Assembly (NCBI GenBank): GCA_902775385.1
Contig: CACYMI010000028.1
Span: forward strand, 1-34,515
From: an uncultured Bacteroidales bacterium
GTDB taxonomy: Bacteria; Bacteroidota; Bacteroidia; Bacteroidales; Bacteroidaceae
Reading direction: 5' to 3'
Length of the DNA: 34,515 nt
Shown here: piece after piece, positions 8,370 to 18,026 of the stretch
Layout: every line of letters starts with the position of its first letter
Position numbering within the stretch: position 1 is the first letter of the stretch
Made by a program: the position numbers and the translations under genes
Notes under the pieces: generated by a model
Told to the model about the DNA's origin: nothing
The model's input: only the letters and a program-made list of their open reading frames with translations
Database searches by the model: none

Positions 8370-11300
8370 TTATCTGAACAAAACCTTTTTACCGCCTATA
8401 ATGTAGATTCCTCTCTTCAGCTGGGAATTGAGGACTCTGCGACCGGTAATGTCACAGACAGCATCCCCGTCAACTGAAAGGGCGGCAGGTGTATGAGTTA
8501 TGTCATCGGGCATATTGGCAGAACCCACAAGTACGGGATAACTGTCATCCTCCATGTCACAAGACCATACCGACGCATCCCATGCCACAACGGCCCTCTG
8601 CAACTCCGCAAAGTTGGTGCTGTCATAGAATAGGACGCCCTCCCTGACATCTCCCCTGACAGTACGTCCGAAGATTTCGTAGTCATTGTTCCATACCGCC
8701 ACATTCGTGTACCTGGACGCAGGAGTATCCTTGTCCTGTCCACCGCCGACGATACCTCCGCCGCGAGTAGTGGAACCGGCCGCATAGACATTTTCCATAG
8801 TCAGGCGACCTGAGACCTGTCCTACAATTCCGCCGGTATAGGTGGATGTGGAGTTTACAGCCACATTGGCATAGCAGTTCCTGATGACTGTATGTCCCTG
8901 AATCTGGCCGAACATACCGCCGCCGAACGCACCGGCACAGGTCAGCGTTCCGTCCACATACACATGCTCTATCACGGACTCTATACGGTTATCCTCAAAT
9001 CCCACCTTGGCAGCAATCATACCCGTGCGGTCACCATCGGCAACCGTCATATTCACAAAACCAATGTTGCGGAGATTACCGTTCAGCACACCGAAGAAAC
9101 TGTTATAAGAGGATGCGGCATTACAGGTAAGATTACTGATGACATGCCCCTTACCGTCAAAGTCAATGAAGAAAGCCGTGTTATTGCAGATGGGCTCCCA
9201 TCCTGACACCCTGGACATATCCAAGTCGGTGCCTAACTCCACATAATTAACCTGATCAGCAGAAAGATAGTCGTTCAGGGACAGCAAATCATTGACATCC
9301 ATAATTATGAACGGATCATCCAGTGTACCCTTCTGTCTGGGCAACTTGCTACTACCATTTGTATAATTGCCGTAATCGTCCAGGAACACCACCTTGTGTG
9401 TGGAGTCCAGAACGGGATGGCTGTCCTGCCCCAGTGTCTGACGCCATGCGGGAGAAACCACCTTACCGGCATTCAGGTTGTAGCAGAGCTCACCTGTCGC
9501 AATAGTTGCAGCCACCTCATCACCGGCATAGGAGTTGTGAGGTGTGGCCATAGCACCTATGTTCCTGTAAGTAGTCCAGCATCCATAGAAATGGGATTCT
9601 GCAGCCTCTCCGCCAAAACCGCCCTTCTGGCTATGCGTCGTATTGATATTTATTTCACCGCACGTCCAGCAGTTATATACATTGGTCTGATGCAGCTCAC
9701 CTCCCAGTACACCGGCACGTACGCCGTCAGGGTGCGTGTTGGTGATAGTGGCATTCTCAATACCCAGATTACGGAATGTTCCGCCGGTGCTACGGCTGCA
9801 GAAGCCAGCCTCCCAGCGGTCATCCACCGTAACCTTCAGATTACGTATGACATGTCCTTGTCCGTCAAACTCGCCACGGAAATGGCGGGGATTGGGCAGA
9901 TAATCCGAGTAGCATCCTAACATGGGGAAGTTATCTATTACACTCATATCTATATCGCAGTCCAGGCGGGCCTTGGCTCTTTCGTCAACAGTATTGATAT
10001 AATTGGCGAAATAACGCAGCTGATATGCATTGCTCAGGTGGAAATAGCCATCCTCGGCAGGAGCGCACTTGCCGCCGTCGGCCCCACATACTATACAGAT
10101 TCCATCCTCGTCATACTGATGATCGGGCAGGACTGCAGTTTGCTTCTCATTAGTATAAGTCACCTCACTCACACTATTGCCGCCACAGTCCACTTCACCT
10201 TTCAGATATACCACAGCATGTGTCTGGTCCAGCACAGGATAAGCATCCTGTCCGATAGTCTGATACCATGACAGCAGGCTCTGGTCACCGTTCAGGCGGA
10301 ATGCCATCTCACCGGTAGCCATAATAGCCTCTGCCTCATCACCATAGAAGCAGTTCTCCTCTACAGTAGCGGCATTGGTCAGTTCGGGGTAGGTGGTCCA
10401 ACAACTGCGAAGAGCCGTTGCGGCACATTCACCGGCAATACCGGCATGCTGTTCGTGGTCTGTAACCACCTCCAGATTACCGGTTGTGTAACAGTTGATT
10501 ACATTAGAACGGTGAATCTCGCCGCCCAACACACCGGCACGGGTGCCGCCGTCATTCACAATGCTTGCATTTACAATACCCAGGTTCTTGGCCGTTGCAT
10601 CCAAGGCACGTCCGAAGAAGCCTGCCTCGCTACCGTCCAGAATGTACACTTTCAGATTCCGGATTACATGGCCCTGTCCGTCAAACTCTCCCACAAACTC
10701 ATTCTCATTGAAGTTATGGATATAGGTTCCGATAGGTCTGAAGTTGTTGATGGGAGACATATCTATATCGTTTGTCAGCACAGCCCTGACGCGATTCTTC
10801 CTGGCTACATTATTTATATAATATGAGAACCATACCAGGTTCTGCGGTGTAGAGAGCTGGTATACACCGTCAGTCTGCTCCGGTTCCATTCCATAGGTCA
10901 GCAGATAGAAGGGATCCTGCTTTACCTTGTCAATCCACTGCAGGACTTCCTGGTCAGAGGCGCTACCGCTCTCGTATATCTCAAACATCTGGTCAGCCAT
11001 ATCCTGCACATATTCCTCCTCCTCGCGTGAGCAATCCTGCTCATAATAGGCATCTGAGATGTCCCGAATGAGACCGGCCATTTCCAGATATACGCACTTG
11101 CTGTCATAAATGGCCTGGAACACCTCGCCCATGTCATGTATCAGGTTATACTTCTCAGTTACGGAAGAGGCAGAAGATGCCTGGTTAACCAGATTGGTAA
11201 GCTGTTTGGTCAGCTGAGCCGTATAATTAGGAGCCTCGGCATAAACATCCACAGAAGGCTCATAGTCGGCAATAACGTGATTGGCATTCTCCACCATAAC

Positions 11301-13973
11301 CTCCAGCATAGCATTCACCCCCTCTTCCGCGTCCTCCATGGAACCCAGATAGATGAGTTTGGCATCAGTATAGTATGAGGCATTAGTAAGTCCATTCATT
11401 CCTCCGTTACTAATACCAAGTGTCAATGTTCCGTCTGTCACATTGGCCAGGATACGGTTCTCGTAATACCCCCCCTGGAATGCATAAGAGACACCCTGAA
11501 CGGATCTGGGGGCATATCCCTGAAGCTCGCCATAGGAATCCCAACGCTCGGAGAAATCGGACGGATGCTCTGTCTGCATTTCTTCGGGCTGCAAGTCAGC
11601 GCGCTGCGTCTTCACGTAATTCCTGTTGTCATTGGCATATACAAAACCTGTATAGTTATAGCTGGCATCAGACGTTGCGCCGGCAAACTCGGTATAACTG
11701 CTGATACGCACCTCATAGATACCGTTTTTCAGTCCGCTCACTGTCTGGCTCAGGTCCATTGCCTTGTTAGAGTGGGCAATATTCCTGACCGTCCCCTGCA
11801 GATTGTTCCACCAGCCGTCCTGGCCGCCATAGTGATAAGTCCATCCGTTTGTCTGATCGGAAAAGTCAGCGTTTACAATCAGGGAGGAGATGTCTGCCCC
11901 GGCACTATAGCCTCTGACAATGGCTCGTTCCTGCATAGCCTGAAGATTTACAACCTCGTCCTTCAGTTCGTCCGCCAGCAGGCTTCTGTTGTTCATTATA
12001 TAGGTATAGCTTCCGTTGGGGAAAGCCTCATTGGGTTCAAATTCCTCCTCCAGGTATTCCACCAGAAGATCAACATCTTCTCCCTCCAGGCTTTGGTTCT
12101 TGTCCAGATAGGCTGTCACCTCTGCTACTTTGGCATCGTATGCGGCATAGGCACTCTCAGATTCGCTGATGGCCGTCCGAAGGCCTGCCATGGCGTTGTA
12201 AGCCTCAAAGAAGTCATCCGACAATGAGCCGCGCAGGGCATTCAGTTTCTTAACATAATTGTTAACCAGTGACTTTGTGGCCACACGTTCCTGATACTTT
12301 GCCTCTTCATCGTCAATGATACCGTTCACCATTGCGCGGAAATCATCTGCGGTAACGGCACTGGCATATTCGCCCTCACCTATAGGGTATACCACGCCGT
12401 GCGTATTGTCCAGAACAGGAAACTCATCCTCGTCCAGTGTCTGGAACCATGTGGGATGCTGGAAGTCCTGATGATTCATCATATAGCAGAGTTCGCCGCT
12501 CTGGGCCATAAGGCGGGCTTCATCACCATACCAACAGTTATTCTGCGCACGCGGTGCGGTACCTACGGACAACACATCGAATGTGGTATAGCAGTTATTT
12601 AATGTTGCCTCGGCTGCCTCGGCTGAGATACCGCCCCTCTGAGCATGACTGGTAGATACATAGATATTGCCGGCACTGAACACATTGTCCACCGTACAGG
12701 CATGAATCTCACCGGCAATCACGCCGGCACGTATGCCAGCCATATTATTGATATCGGCATTCACAACGCCGAAGTTCTTAATATAGCCGCCACCATTGAT
12801 ACGGCTGAACAGTCCGGCCTCCACCTGATCGTATACAATTACCGTAAGATTGCTGATGATGTGGTTCTGTCCGTCAAAGACTCCCTGGAAGCCTATCTTA
12901 ATGCCGTTGTCAGCATAGGTTCCCATAGGGGGGAAGTTAGGTATCCCGCTCATGTCGATGTCGTTCATCAGGCGGATTTTTACCTTATTATTACCCTTGT
13001 TCACCACCTCGCGGCTTACATAGCGGAGTTCCTCGGGCAGGGTAACATTGTACCAGCCCTCTTCATCTGGTGTGATGATACCGTTAGAGACACCGCAGTT
13101 AACGCAGTAGCCGTCCTCGTCATAGTCATGAGGGGGCAGTATCAGCTCGCTGGGCGTATTGCTGTAGGTTACGGCTCCGTTAGGAGTGCCGTCGCAATTC
13201 AGCGATCCTACGGCATATACCTGCTTATGCGATTCGCCGAACACGGGATAGGTATCTGTGCCTATGGTCTGACGGAAACGAATCACACTCTGGTCACCGT
13301 TCAGGACAAAACACAATTCGCCAGAAGCGGCAATATCCTCCACCCCATCGGCATCATAGAAATTCACAAACGTGGGATAGCCATCGGCTGTGGCAACACC
13401 CCAGAGGGCCGCAGTGGTGTAACAGTTGGTGAATGTAGTACCGCTGTTAGCATAGCCCACCAGGCCGCCGCAGTAATCATTCTCTGTCACCACTTCAATA
13501 TCGCCTGTGGTGTAGCAGTTTGTAATGTTGGCATTCTCGGCCCATGCGGCAAGTACACCCACCGGAGCGCCATAGGTGCTGACAAGACGGGCATTCTCGA
13601 AGCCCAGATTCATGACACTGCCTCCCTTAATGTGCCCGAAGAAGCCCAGGTGGAAGGTCTGATCCTCGGCCAACTCCAGATTCATGTTACGGATAACATG
13701 GCACTGGCCGTCAAACTGTCCGCTGAACGAGCAGTCCACCTCGTCGCCCCGCTTGTATGCCAGCGGCATAAAGTTCTTCACTCCAGACATATCGATATCG
13801 GCTGTCAACTTACCGCAGATACCTGTCTGACCGTTTCTGAGGAGCATGATAAACTCCTGCAACTCATCGTAATTGCTGATTTCGTACCACCCGTTCACCG
13901 GCTGCAAGTCCGCTTTGGCGATGAGGGTTGACGCCAGCATTACCATTGATAAAAGTAAACTTCTTACTTTCAT
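8370..13973 (-). CDS. Giant GLUG-type repeat surface protein
   Basis: 1867 residues with signal peptide MKVRSLLLSMVMLASTLIAKA. At least five related modules are visible at about 27-300, 305-535, 1035-1290, 1300-1530 and 1545-1810. Each has DIDMS..NF.P, a FDGQ.HVI.NL strand, a glycine-rich turn, RAGV..GE.H and CYTT, and most close with LCYxLN...QT...PVLD.TH. This GLUG/beta-solenoid pattern is typical of adhesin-like or sugar-binding surface proteins. Modules 1 and 3 end with YDEDGxCxxCG (near 284-294 and 1287), a small two-cysteine knuckle. Residues about 545-1030 interrupt the repeats with helical, coiled-coil-like segments flanking a beta-sandwich like a carbohydrate-binding module (NADFSDQTNGW...). 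The end DITGRRV...GIYIIGGKKVLF is a sorting-like tail. It is divergent from the AraC regulator at 14314. Its ligand is unknown. Confidence 0.85.
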   Translation of the reverse strand: MKVRSLLLSMVMLASTLIAKADLQPVNGWYEISNYDELQEFIMLLRNGQTGICGKLTADIDMSGVKNFMPLAYKRGDEVDCSFSGQFDGQCHVIRNMNLELAEDQTFHLGFFGHIKGGSVMNLGFENARLVSTYGAPVGVLAAWAENANITNCYTTGDIEVVTENDYCGGLVGYANSGTTFTNCYTTAALWGVATADGYPTFVNFYDADGVEDIAASGELCFVLNGDQSVIRFRQTIGTDTYPVFGESHKQVYAVGSLNCDGTPNGAVTYSNTPSELILPPHDYDEDGYCVNCGVSNGIITPDEEGWYNVTLPEELRYVSREVVNKGNNKVKIRLMNDIDMSGIPNFPPMGTYADNGIKIGFQGVFDGQNHIISNLTVIVYDQVEAGLFSRINGGGYIKNFGVVNADINNMAGIRAGVIAGEIHACTVDNVFSAGNIYVSTSHAQRGGISAEAAEATLNNCYTTFDVLSVGTAPRAQNNCWYGDEARLMAQSGELCYMMNHQDFQHPTWFQTLDEDEFPVLDNTHGVVYPIGEGEYASAVTADDFRAMVNGIIDDEEAKYQERVATKSLVNNYVKKLNALRGSLSDDFFEAYNAMAGLRTAISESESAYAAYDAKVAEVTAYLDKNQSLEGEDVDLLVEYLEEEFEPNEAFPNGSYTYIMNNRSLLADELKDEVVNLQAMQERAIVRGYSAGADISSLIVNADFSDQTNGWTYHYGGQDGWWNNLQGTVRNIAHSNKAMDLSQTVSGLKNGIYEVRISSYTEFAGATSDASYNYTGFVYANDNRNYVKTQRADLQPEEMQTEHPSDFSERWDSYGELQGYAPRSVQGVSYAFQGGYYENRILANVTDGTLTLGISNGGMNGLTNASYYTDAKLIYLGSMEDAEEGVNAMLEVMVENANHVIADYEPSVDVYAEAPNYTAQLTKQLTNLVNQASSASSVTEKYNLIHDMGEVFQAIYDSKCVYLEMAGLIRDISDAYYEQDCSREEEEYVQDMADQMFEIYESGSASDQEVLQWIDKVKQDPFYLLTYGMEPEQTDGVYQLSTPQNLVWFSYYINNVARKNRVRAVLTNDIDMSPINNFRPIGTYIHNFNENEFVGEFDGQGHVIRNLKVYILDGSEAGFFGRALDATAKNLGIVNASIVNDGGTRAGVLGGEIHRSNVINCYTTGNLEVVTDHEQHAGIAGECAATALRSCWTTYPELTNAATVEENCFYGDEAEAIMATGEMAFRLNGDQSLLSWYQTIGQDAYPVLDQTHAVVYLKGEVDCGGNSVSEVTYTNEKQTAVLPDHQYDEDGICIVCGADGGKCAPAEDGYFHLSNAYQLRYFANYINTVDERAKARLDCDIDMSVIDNFPMLGCYSDYLPNPRHFRGEFDGQGHVIRNLKVTVDDRWEAGFCSRSTGGTFRNLGIENATITNTHPDGVRAGVLGGELHQTNVYNCWTCGEININTTHSQKGGFGGEAAESHFYGCWTTYRNIGAMATPHNSYAGDEVAATIATGELCYNLNAGKVVSPAWRQTLGQDSHPVLDSTHKVVFLDDYGNYTNGSSKLPRQKGTLDDPFIIMDVNDLLSLNDYLSADQVNYVELGTDLDMSRVSGWEPICNNTAFFIDFDGKGHVISNLTCNAASSYNSFFGVLNGNLRNIGFVNMTVADGDRTGMIAAKVGFEDNRIESVIEHVYVDGTLTCAGAFGGGMFGQIQGHTVIRNCYANVAVNSTSTYTGGIVGQVSGRLTMENVYAAGSTTRGGGIVGGGQDKDTPASRYTNVAVWNNDYEIFGRTVRGDVREGVLFYDSTNFAELQRAVVAWDASVWSCDMEDDSYPVLVGSANMPDDITHTPAALSVDGDAVCDITGRRVLNSQLKRGIYIIGGKKVLFR

Positions 13974-14313
13974 GGCTCTTCTCTGTTGTTGTTAGTTTAT
14001 ATATAGTGTTGTAAAGTTCATTCCATTAGGCAGTCATAGTATGATAAGCAGACTTTACCAAACGCAAAATTCGGCATTGGCAACAAGAACTTCTTAAAAA
14101 AAATGATTTTATGATTAGACAATTTGACACATCCCACCTCTTACTACCTTATATATTACCGTAAGAAAGGGGCGAGATAGATTGAATGAAGTAACTGATT
14201 GGTTGCCAAAAACCTAAATAATTGACAAAGAGGTTTTACTTTTTGACATTTATGATACACCATACTTCATAAATACATATATTTGCACACTCTGATAAAA
14301 ATATATCAAAGGT
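13974..14313. other. Divergent intergenic region, repeat protein / AraC
   Basis: 340 bp without a gene. It is AT-rich and must hold the promoters of both flanking genes. A minus-strand GAATTTTG at 14065-14072 is an imperfect -7 box for the repeat protein, which would imply an 85-nt leader. The plus-strand box is listed separately. I see no convincing regulator site or RNA gene. Confidence 0.5.
14278..14285 (+). promoter_or_regulatory. Promoter -7 box of the AraC-family gene
   Basis: TATATTTG matches TAnnTTTG and lies 28 nt before the ATG at 14314. The expected -33 TTTG is missing at 19-21 nt; the nearest (14242-14245) is too far. Confidence 0.45.
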
Positions 14314-15192
14314 ATGGGAAGTGCAAAATACTTGATTGCGAAAGAATCCGATTACCGCTGGGGAGCGGTCATCAGCACCATCGGTATCCAGGAGACACCT
14401 GCGGGAGAATCTTATCCCTATGACGTGCATCCTAAGGAGTATATCTTTAAGGTTGAAAAGGGGCGTGTGCTTCATGACTTCCATATCCTGTACATTATCA
14501 AGGGGCGGGGATGGATCACTACGGCCCATTGCCCCAGGACCGGGCTTCGGGCTGGAGATGCCGTCGTCATATTCCCTGAGGAATGGCATAGCTACGCTCC
14601 GGACAGGGAGACGGGATGGACAGAGGCATGGATTGACTTCACTGGTGATTTCGCACACAGAATTATTGAACAGCGGTTTTTCGATATCCGGCAACCTGTA
14701 TTACGAGTGGGCATCAGTGACACTATCTGCAGTGCCTTCAACAAAGCTTTCGAGGTTGCCTATACCGAGAAGCCTGCCCATCAGCAGCAACTGGCGGGAT
14801 TTGCGGCCCTAATTGTCTGTTCCCTATATGCCAAGGCTATGCAGCAGCCATACAAGGATGACCCGGATATAGACTACATAAATCTGGCCCGGAAATATAT
14901 GCGGGAGAATCTGTCACGTTCCCTTAGCATGGAGGATGTGGCAAAGGAGGTGGGCATGGGCTACTCAAAATTCCGAAAGGTATTCCGCAACTATACGGGA
15001 TTCTCCCCGGCTCAGTATTTCATCAACCTGAAACTGGAAAAGGCCAAGGACTATCTTTCCAACACACACCTCTCCTGCAAGGAAATTGCCTTCAGGGTGG
15101 GCTTTGACTCTGCAGCATACTTCAACAAGATATTCCGTCAGCGACACAATATAACCCCTCTGGAATTCCGAGGCCAGCTTTCAAGAAAATAA
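14314..15192 (+). CDS. AraC-family transcriptional regulator
   Basis: 292 residues. The N-terminal half is a cupin-type sensing domain (about 50-115: ILYIIKGRGWI, LRAGDAVVIFPEEWHSY). The C-terminal 100 residues are the double helix-turn-helix: first HTH LSMEDVAKEVGMGYSKFRKVF (near 208-228), second SCKEIAFRVGFDSAAYFNKIF (near 250-270), then ITPLEFR. This is a soluble one-component regulator that usually senses a small carbohydrate and activates nearby genes. It is divergent from the giant repeat protein and convergent (3 nt between stops) with the FAS1 lipoprotein. The repeat protein or the fucO/GH106 operon are plausible targets, but that is inference from position. Confidence 0.88.
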   Translation: MGSAKYLIAKESDYRWGAVISTIGIQETPAGESYPYDVHPKEYIFKVEKGRVLHDFHILYIIKGRGWITTAHCPRTGLRAGDAVVIFPEEWHSYAPDRETGWTEAWIDFTGDFAHRIIEQRFFDIRQPVLRVGISDTICSAFNKAFEVAYTEKPAHQQQLAGFAALIVCSLYAKAMQQPYKDDPDIDYINLARKYMRENLSRSLSMEDVAKEVGMGYSKFRKVFRNYTGFSPAQYFINLKLEKAKDYLSNTHLSCKEIAFRVGFDSAAYFNKIFRQRHNITPLEFRGQLSRK

Positions 15193-15195
15193 AGG

Positions 15196-17313
15196 CTACC
15201 AGATGTCCTCAGGCCTCTCGGGGTTGTCATAGACCTCCTTGGCACAATACTCCAGATAATCCACATAGAATTCGCGTGTGGGATCATCCAGTACAGTCTT
15301 GAAACGCAGGTAATACGTCTTGTCAGGATCCATCCGCTCACGCAGGATGACACGCCGGATGATAAGGGGATCGGCACGTGCCATTACAGTCAGCCCCTGT
15401 GCGCCGTCGCAGTACAGTTCGGCCCCTTTCATGAACCCTTTGTTACGCATCTTCTTGTCCACCTCGGCATTTGCATCGTCATCCTCGGTGTCTGCCTCCC
15501 ATCCCACTCCACTGGGGAAAGTTCCCGCAGTGGTACGGCGCTCCAGTCCGCTCATGCGTATGTCCATAGGGATTCCCATTGCAGCCAGACGGTCACGGTC
15601 ATCCCCCCAGTAGAACTGAACCATACCCCGGTTGTACCCGTCACTCTGTATATTGAAGCGAAGCTCATAAATGCCCTTAGCAGGCACAGGCGGGAGGCGG
15701 AAGGTCACATCCACATTGCCGCGGATATTCAGTTCGTCACCCTGATAATTCTTCATGCCCTCATTGTAGCCATTGTAATAGAAGAAGTAATTGTCATCCG
15801 CTATCCAGCAGTCGGCCAGGTAGGGGTAAACGATAGAGGTGGGAATGCCCGTTCGTGTAGGACGGTAGTAATATTGCAAACGCAGGTCATTATTCATGAA
15901 TTCGGGGAACTGGGCAGTAATATCCCAGCGGATGCGCTCCCTCTGCAGGCGGGAACGCACATCGTAAGTATAGACCAACAGACGGTCCAGGGGATAGACA
16001 ATACCATTGCGCACGTTGAATTCGCCGTTCAGCTCGGGGGTATTAACGGGAATGCCAGCACAATCAGGGTCACACCCCGTCTCGTGATAAGTTCCCCGTC
16101 TGCTATTGTCGATATAGGGGAAACGGTTAATTCTGACTCCGTCGCTTTCGGCGCTTTCCAGGAATTTCATCAGCCTGCGTTTTCCCATCGTTGTGTAATA
16201 ATCGTACTGGACTACCGTGGGAACATGCTTACTGTTAGTATAGCCTTTCTCGTTCCAGTGCAGCACAAGCCGGTTAGCTGCCAGCCGCATGGGCAGGAAG
16301 TGGTAGGTGACGAACTGGTTCAGCAGGTTGTCCTCGCTGCGGAAGTTGTTGTCATCGGTAGCGTCAGGATAGATATTCTTCCTACGGAGGTAGTCCAATA
16401 CATCTTCCACGGTAATGGATGTAGCCTCCTTGCCTATCTCAGCCTGCCAGAAGTCATCGGTCTCGGCAAAGAAGGTGTAACCGTAGTAGCGGTGTTCGGG
16501 CACGGCGCCATAGGTATAGCCGATACCTGAGGTGTGCGCGAAATCCTTCACAATACCGCGCTCATACAGGTCTTCATACACGTCATCGCGGTATTTACTG
16601 AGGGTATCCAGCATACCCGCTGCCTTTGCCAGCATGGCTGCCACGTAATAACCACGCTGCCTGCCCGATACGATGGCATTGAGCAGATATCCCAGCGTAT
16701 TGTTGCTGGGAGCCACCACTGCTGTAGCACAGTGTATGATACCGTTAATGGCCGGGATGTCACGGTTCGTCTCATGAATGGGGGCGCCGTTTATCCTGAC
16801 GGTTCCGTCCGCAGGGTATTCTACTATCAGTTTGCGGTCATACATGTTGGCAAGCGGAAACTCAGCCATATTGTCTGCGGGGAAGTCCTGGGTAGCGTAT
16901 GCGCGCAGGTCATCGCCGCCGTCTATGATGCTGTTATATACGATTACCTTACGGATGGAATCAAGCGTTGTGCTGTCACGGAACCCGCTCCAGCTGGCCT
17001 GACTGATGACATTCCTGGCCGCAAGGGTATCCAGATAGGCCTGGACGGCACCGTCGGTAGGTGCGAAAACAGTATAGTTGCCCCGTGCCGAGAGTATCTG
17101 CGCCACAGAAGTCCTGCTGACTCTGCTCATCGGCACCTGATGCAATAGCTTTACGTACTGTCCGTATGTATCAGCGTGCTGCTCCAGATAATCCAGTATA
17201 GTATATTCCCTGAATACATACCGGTTGCTGACATCAGTGTTTTCCTGACAGCCCGTCATCATACATGCCGCACACAGGGGCAGGAATAGTTTGAATATTG
17301 TTTTATAGCTCAT
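15196..17313 (-). CDS. FAS1 (fasciclin) domain lipoprotein
   Basis: 705 residues from the ATG at 17313. The start MSYKTIFKLFLPLCAACMMTGC is a lipoprotein signal with Cys22 as the lipid site. A FAS1 domain at about 37-205 has the signature NYTVFAPTDGAVQAYLD and GIIHCATAVV. A second, more divergent FAS1-like unit follows to about 470 (LLNQFVTYHFLPMR...). The last 230 residues are a beta-rich domain with IYELRFNIQSDGYNRGMVQF and YYLRFKTVL, ending in FYVDYLEYCAKEVYDNP. Such proteins are usually encoded beside SusC/SusD pairs in Bacteroidales and are outer-membrane anchored, but here no SusC/D is in view. An in-frame ATG at 17349 is rejected because the promoter's -7 box (17347-17354) overlaps it. 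Confidence 0.85.
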   Translation of the reverse strand: MSYKTIFKLFLPLCAACMMTGCQENTDVSNRYVFREYTILDYLEQHADTYGQYVKLLHQVPMSRVSRTSVAQILSARGNYTVFAPTDGAVQAYLDTLAARNVISQASWSGFRDSTTLDSIRKVIVYNSIIDGGDDLRAYATQDFPADNMAEFPLANMYDRKLIVEYPADGTVRINGAPIHETNRDIPAINGIIHCATAVVAPSNNTLGYLLNAIVSGRQRGYYVAAMLAKAAGMLDTLSKYRDDVYEDLYERGIVKDFAHTSGIGYTYGAVPEHRYYGYTFFAETDDFWQAEIGKEATSITVEDVLDYLRRKNIYPDATDDNNFRSEDNLLNQFVTYHFLPMRLAANRLVLHWNEKGYTNSKHVPTVVQYDYYTTMGKRRLMKFLESAESDGVRINRFPYIDNSRRGTYHETGCDPDCAGIPVNTPELNGEFNVRNGIVYPLDRLLVYTYDVRSRLQRERIRWDITAQFPEFMNNDLRLQYYYRPTRTGIPTSIVYPYLADCWIADDNYFFYYNGYNEGMKNYQGDELNIRGNVDVTFRLPPVPAKGIYELRFNIQSDGYNRGMVQFYWGDDRDRLAAMGIPMDIRMSGLERRTTAGTFPSGVGWEADTEDDDANAEVDKKMRNKGFMKGAELYCDGAQGLTVMARADPLIIRRVILRERMDPDKTYYLRFKTVLDDPTREFYVDYLEYCAKEVYDNPERPEDIW

Positions 17314-17346
17314 AATACCAGTAGATATGATTGAATTTACCTGGTG

Positions 17347-17380
17347 CAAAATTATGAGGGATTATGGTTTTTGTCGCAAA
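17347..17380 (-). promoter_or_regulatory. Promoter of the FAS1 lipoprotein
   Basis: Minus strand TTTG (17377-17380), 22 nt, TAATTTTG (17347-17354). Transcription would start near 17340 and gives a leader of about 27 nt. Confidence 0.6.
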
Positions 17381-17467
17381 GGTTTTGATTCTCTGATATA
17401 AAATTCTGACATCAGGGACATTTTATAGGGATATCCGTACATCAGCCGGCCTGATGAGGATACGAAC

Positions 17468-17504
17468 AAGAGGGGGCCGCACCCGAAAGTGCAGCCCCCT
17501 CTTT
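17468..17504 (-). terminator. Terminator of the hsp20 gene
   Basis: A strong GC-rich hairpin just after the hsp20 stop: AAGAGGGGGC pairs with GCCCCCTCTT, with an inner GCAC/GTGC stem around CCGAAA. The T-rich flank is weak on both sides, so it may work in both directions. Confidence 0.7.
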
Positions 17505-17526
17505 ATCTTTGCATTCAGCATTCACA

Positions 17527-17952
17527 TTAGCATACTTCAATAGCCTTGGTGCATTTCTTCTCCTCCTTGGCCATCCTAGGCATGGTAACCGTCAGGATAC
17601 CGTCCTCCACCTTGGCCGAGATCTTGTCGCGTTCCACATCATCGGGCAGCGTGTAGGCCTGTTCGTAGTTAGAGTAGCTGAACTCGCGGCGCAGATAGTG
17701 GTGATGCTTATCCTCCTGCTTGTGCTCAACCTTATTCTCGATGGCAATGGTAAGGTTACCATCCTCATTGATACCTACGCGGCAATATTCTTTCTTAATG
17801 CCGGGAGCGGCAAGTTCCATTGTGTAGGCTTTCTCACTCTCCTTGACATTGACTGCAGGTGCTGTACTCTTGGCACGAGGCATAAAATCAGTGTTCAAGA
17901 AATCATCAAACAATGTCGGCATCCAACTGTTTTGAAACATTACTGGTAACAT
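17527..17952 (-). CDS. Small heat-shock protein, Hsp20/alpha-crystallin family
   Basis: 141 residues, a typical class. The N-terminal arm (MLPVMFQNSWMPTLFDDFL) precedes the alpha-crystallin domain at about 33-128, which starts APAVNVKESEKAYTMELAAPG and ends with the conserved DGILTVTMPR (GxLxxxxP motif). The short charged tail lacks an obvious I-x-I motif. It is an ATP-independent holdase that binds unfolding proteins in the cytoplasm. The start is fixed by an AGGAGG Shine-Dalgarno 8 nt upstream. The upstream region contains a perfect sigma-54 type promoter and inverted repeats, so regulation seems to differ from its neighbours. The product call is firm. Confidence 0.93.
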   Translation of the reverse strand: MLPVMFQNSWMPTLFDDFLNTDFMPRAKSTAPAVNVKESEKAYTMELAAPGIKKEYCRVGINEDGNLTIAIENKVEHKQEDKHHHYLRREFSYSNYEQAYTLPDDVERDKISAKVEDGILTVTMPRMAKEEKKCTKAIEVC

Positions 17953-17960
17953 AATTAATA

Positions 17961-17966
17961 CCTCCT
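17961..17966 (-). promoter_or_regulatory. Strong Shine-Dalgarno of hsp20
   Basis: AGGAGG on the minus strand, 8 nt before the ATG. Full-strength Shine-Dalgarno sequences are rare in Bacteroidetes and I saw no other one in this window. Confidence 0.75.
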
Positions 17967-18026
17967 AGTTATATTTTAGTTAAACATTTTGTTATTTCTG
18001 ATTGCCTTTGCTCTCGCTCCGGCTTT

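Noticed and set aside
12645-13931. 428-codon plus-strand frame opposite the giant repeat protein
   Set aside because: Shadow of the repeat modules; its repeats mirror the minus-strand coding repeats.
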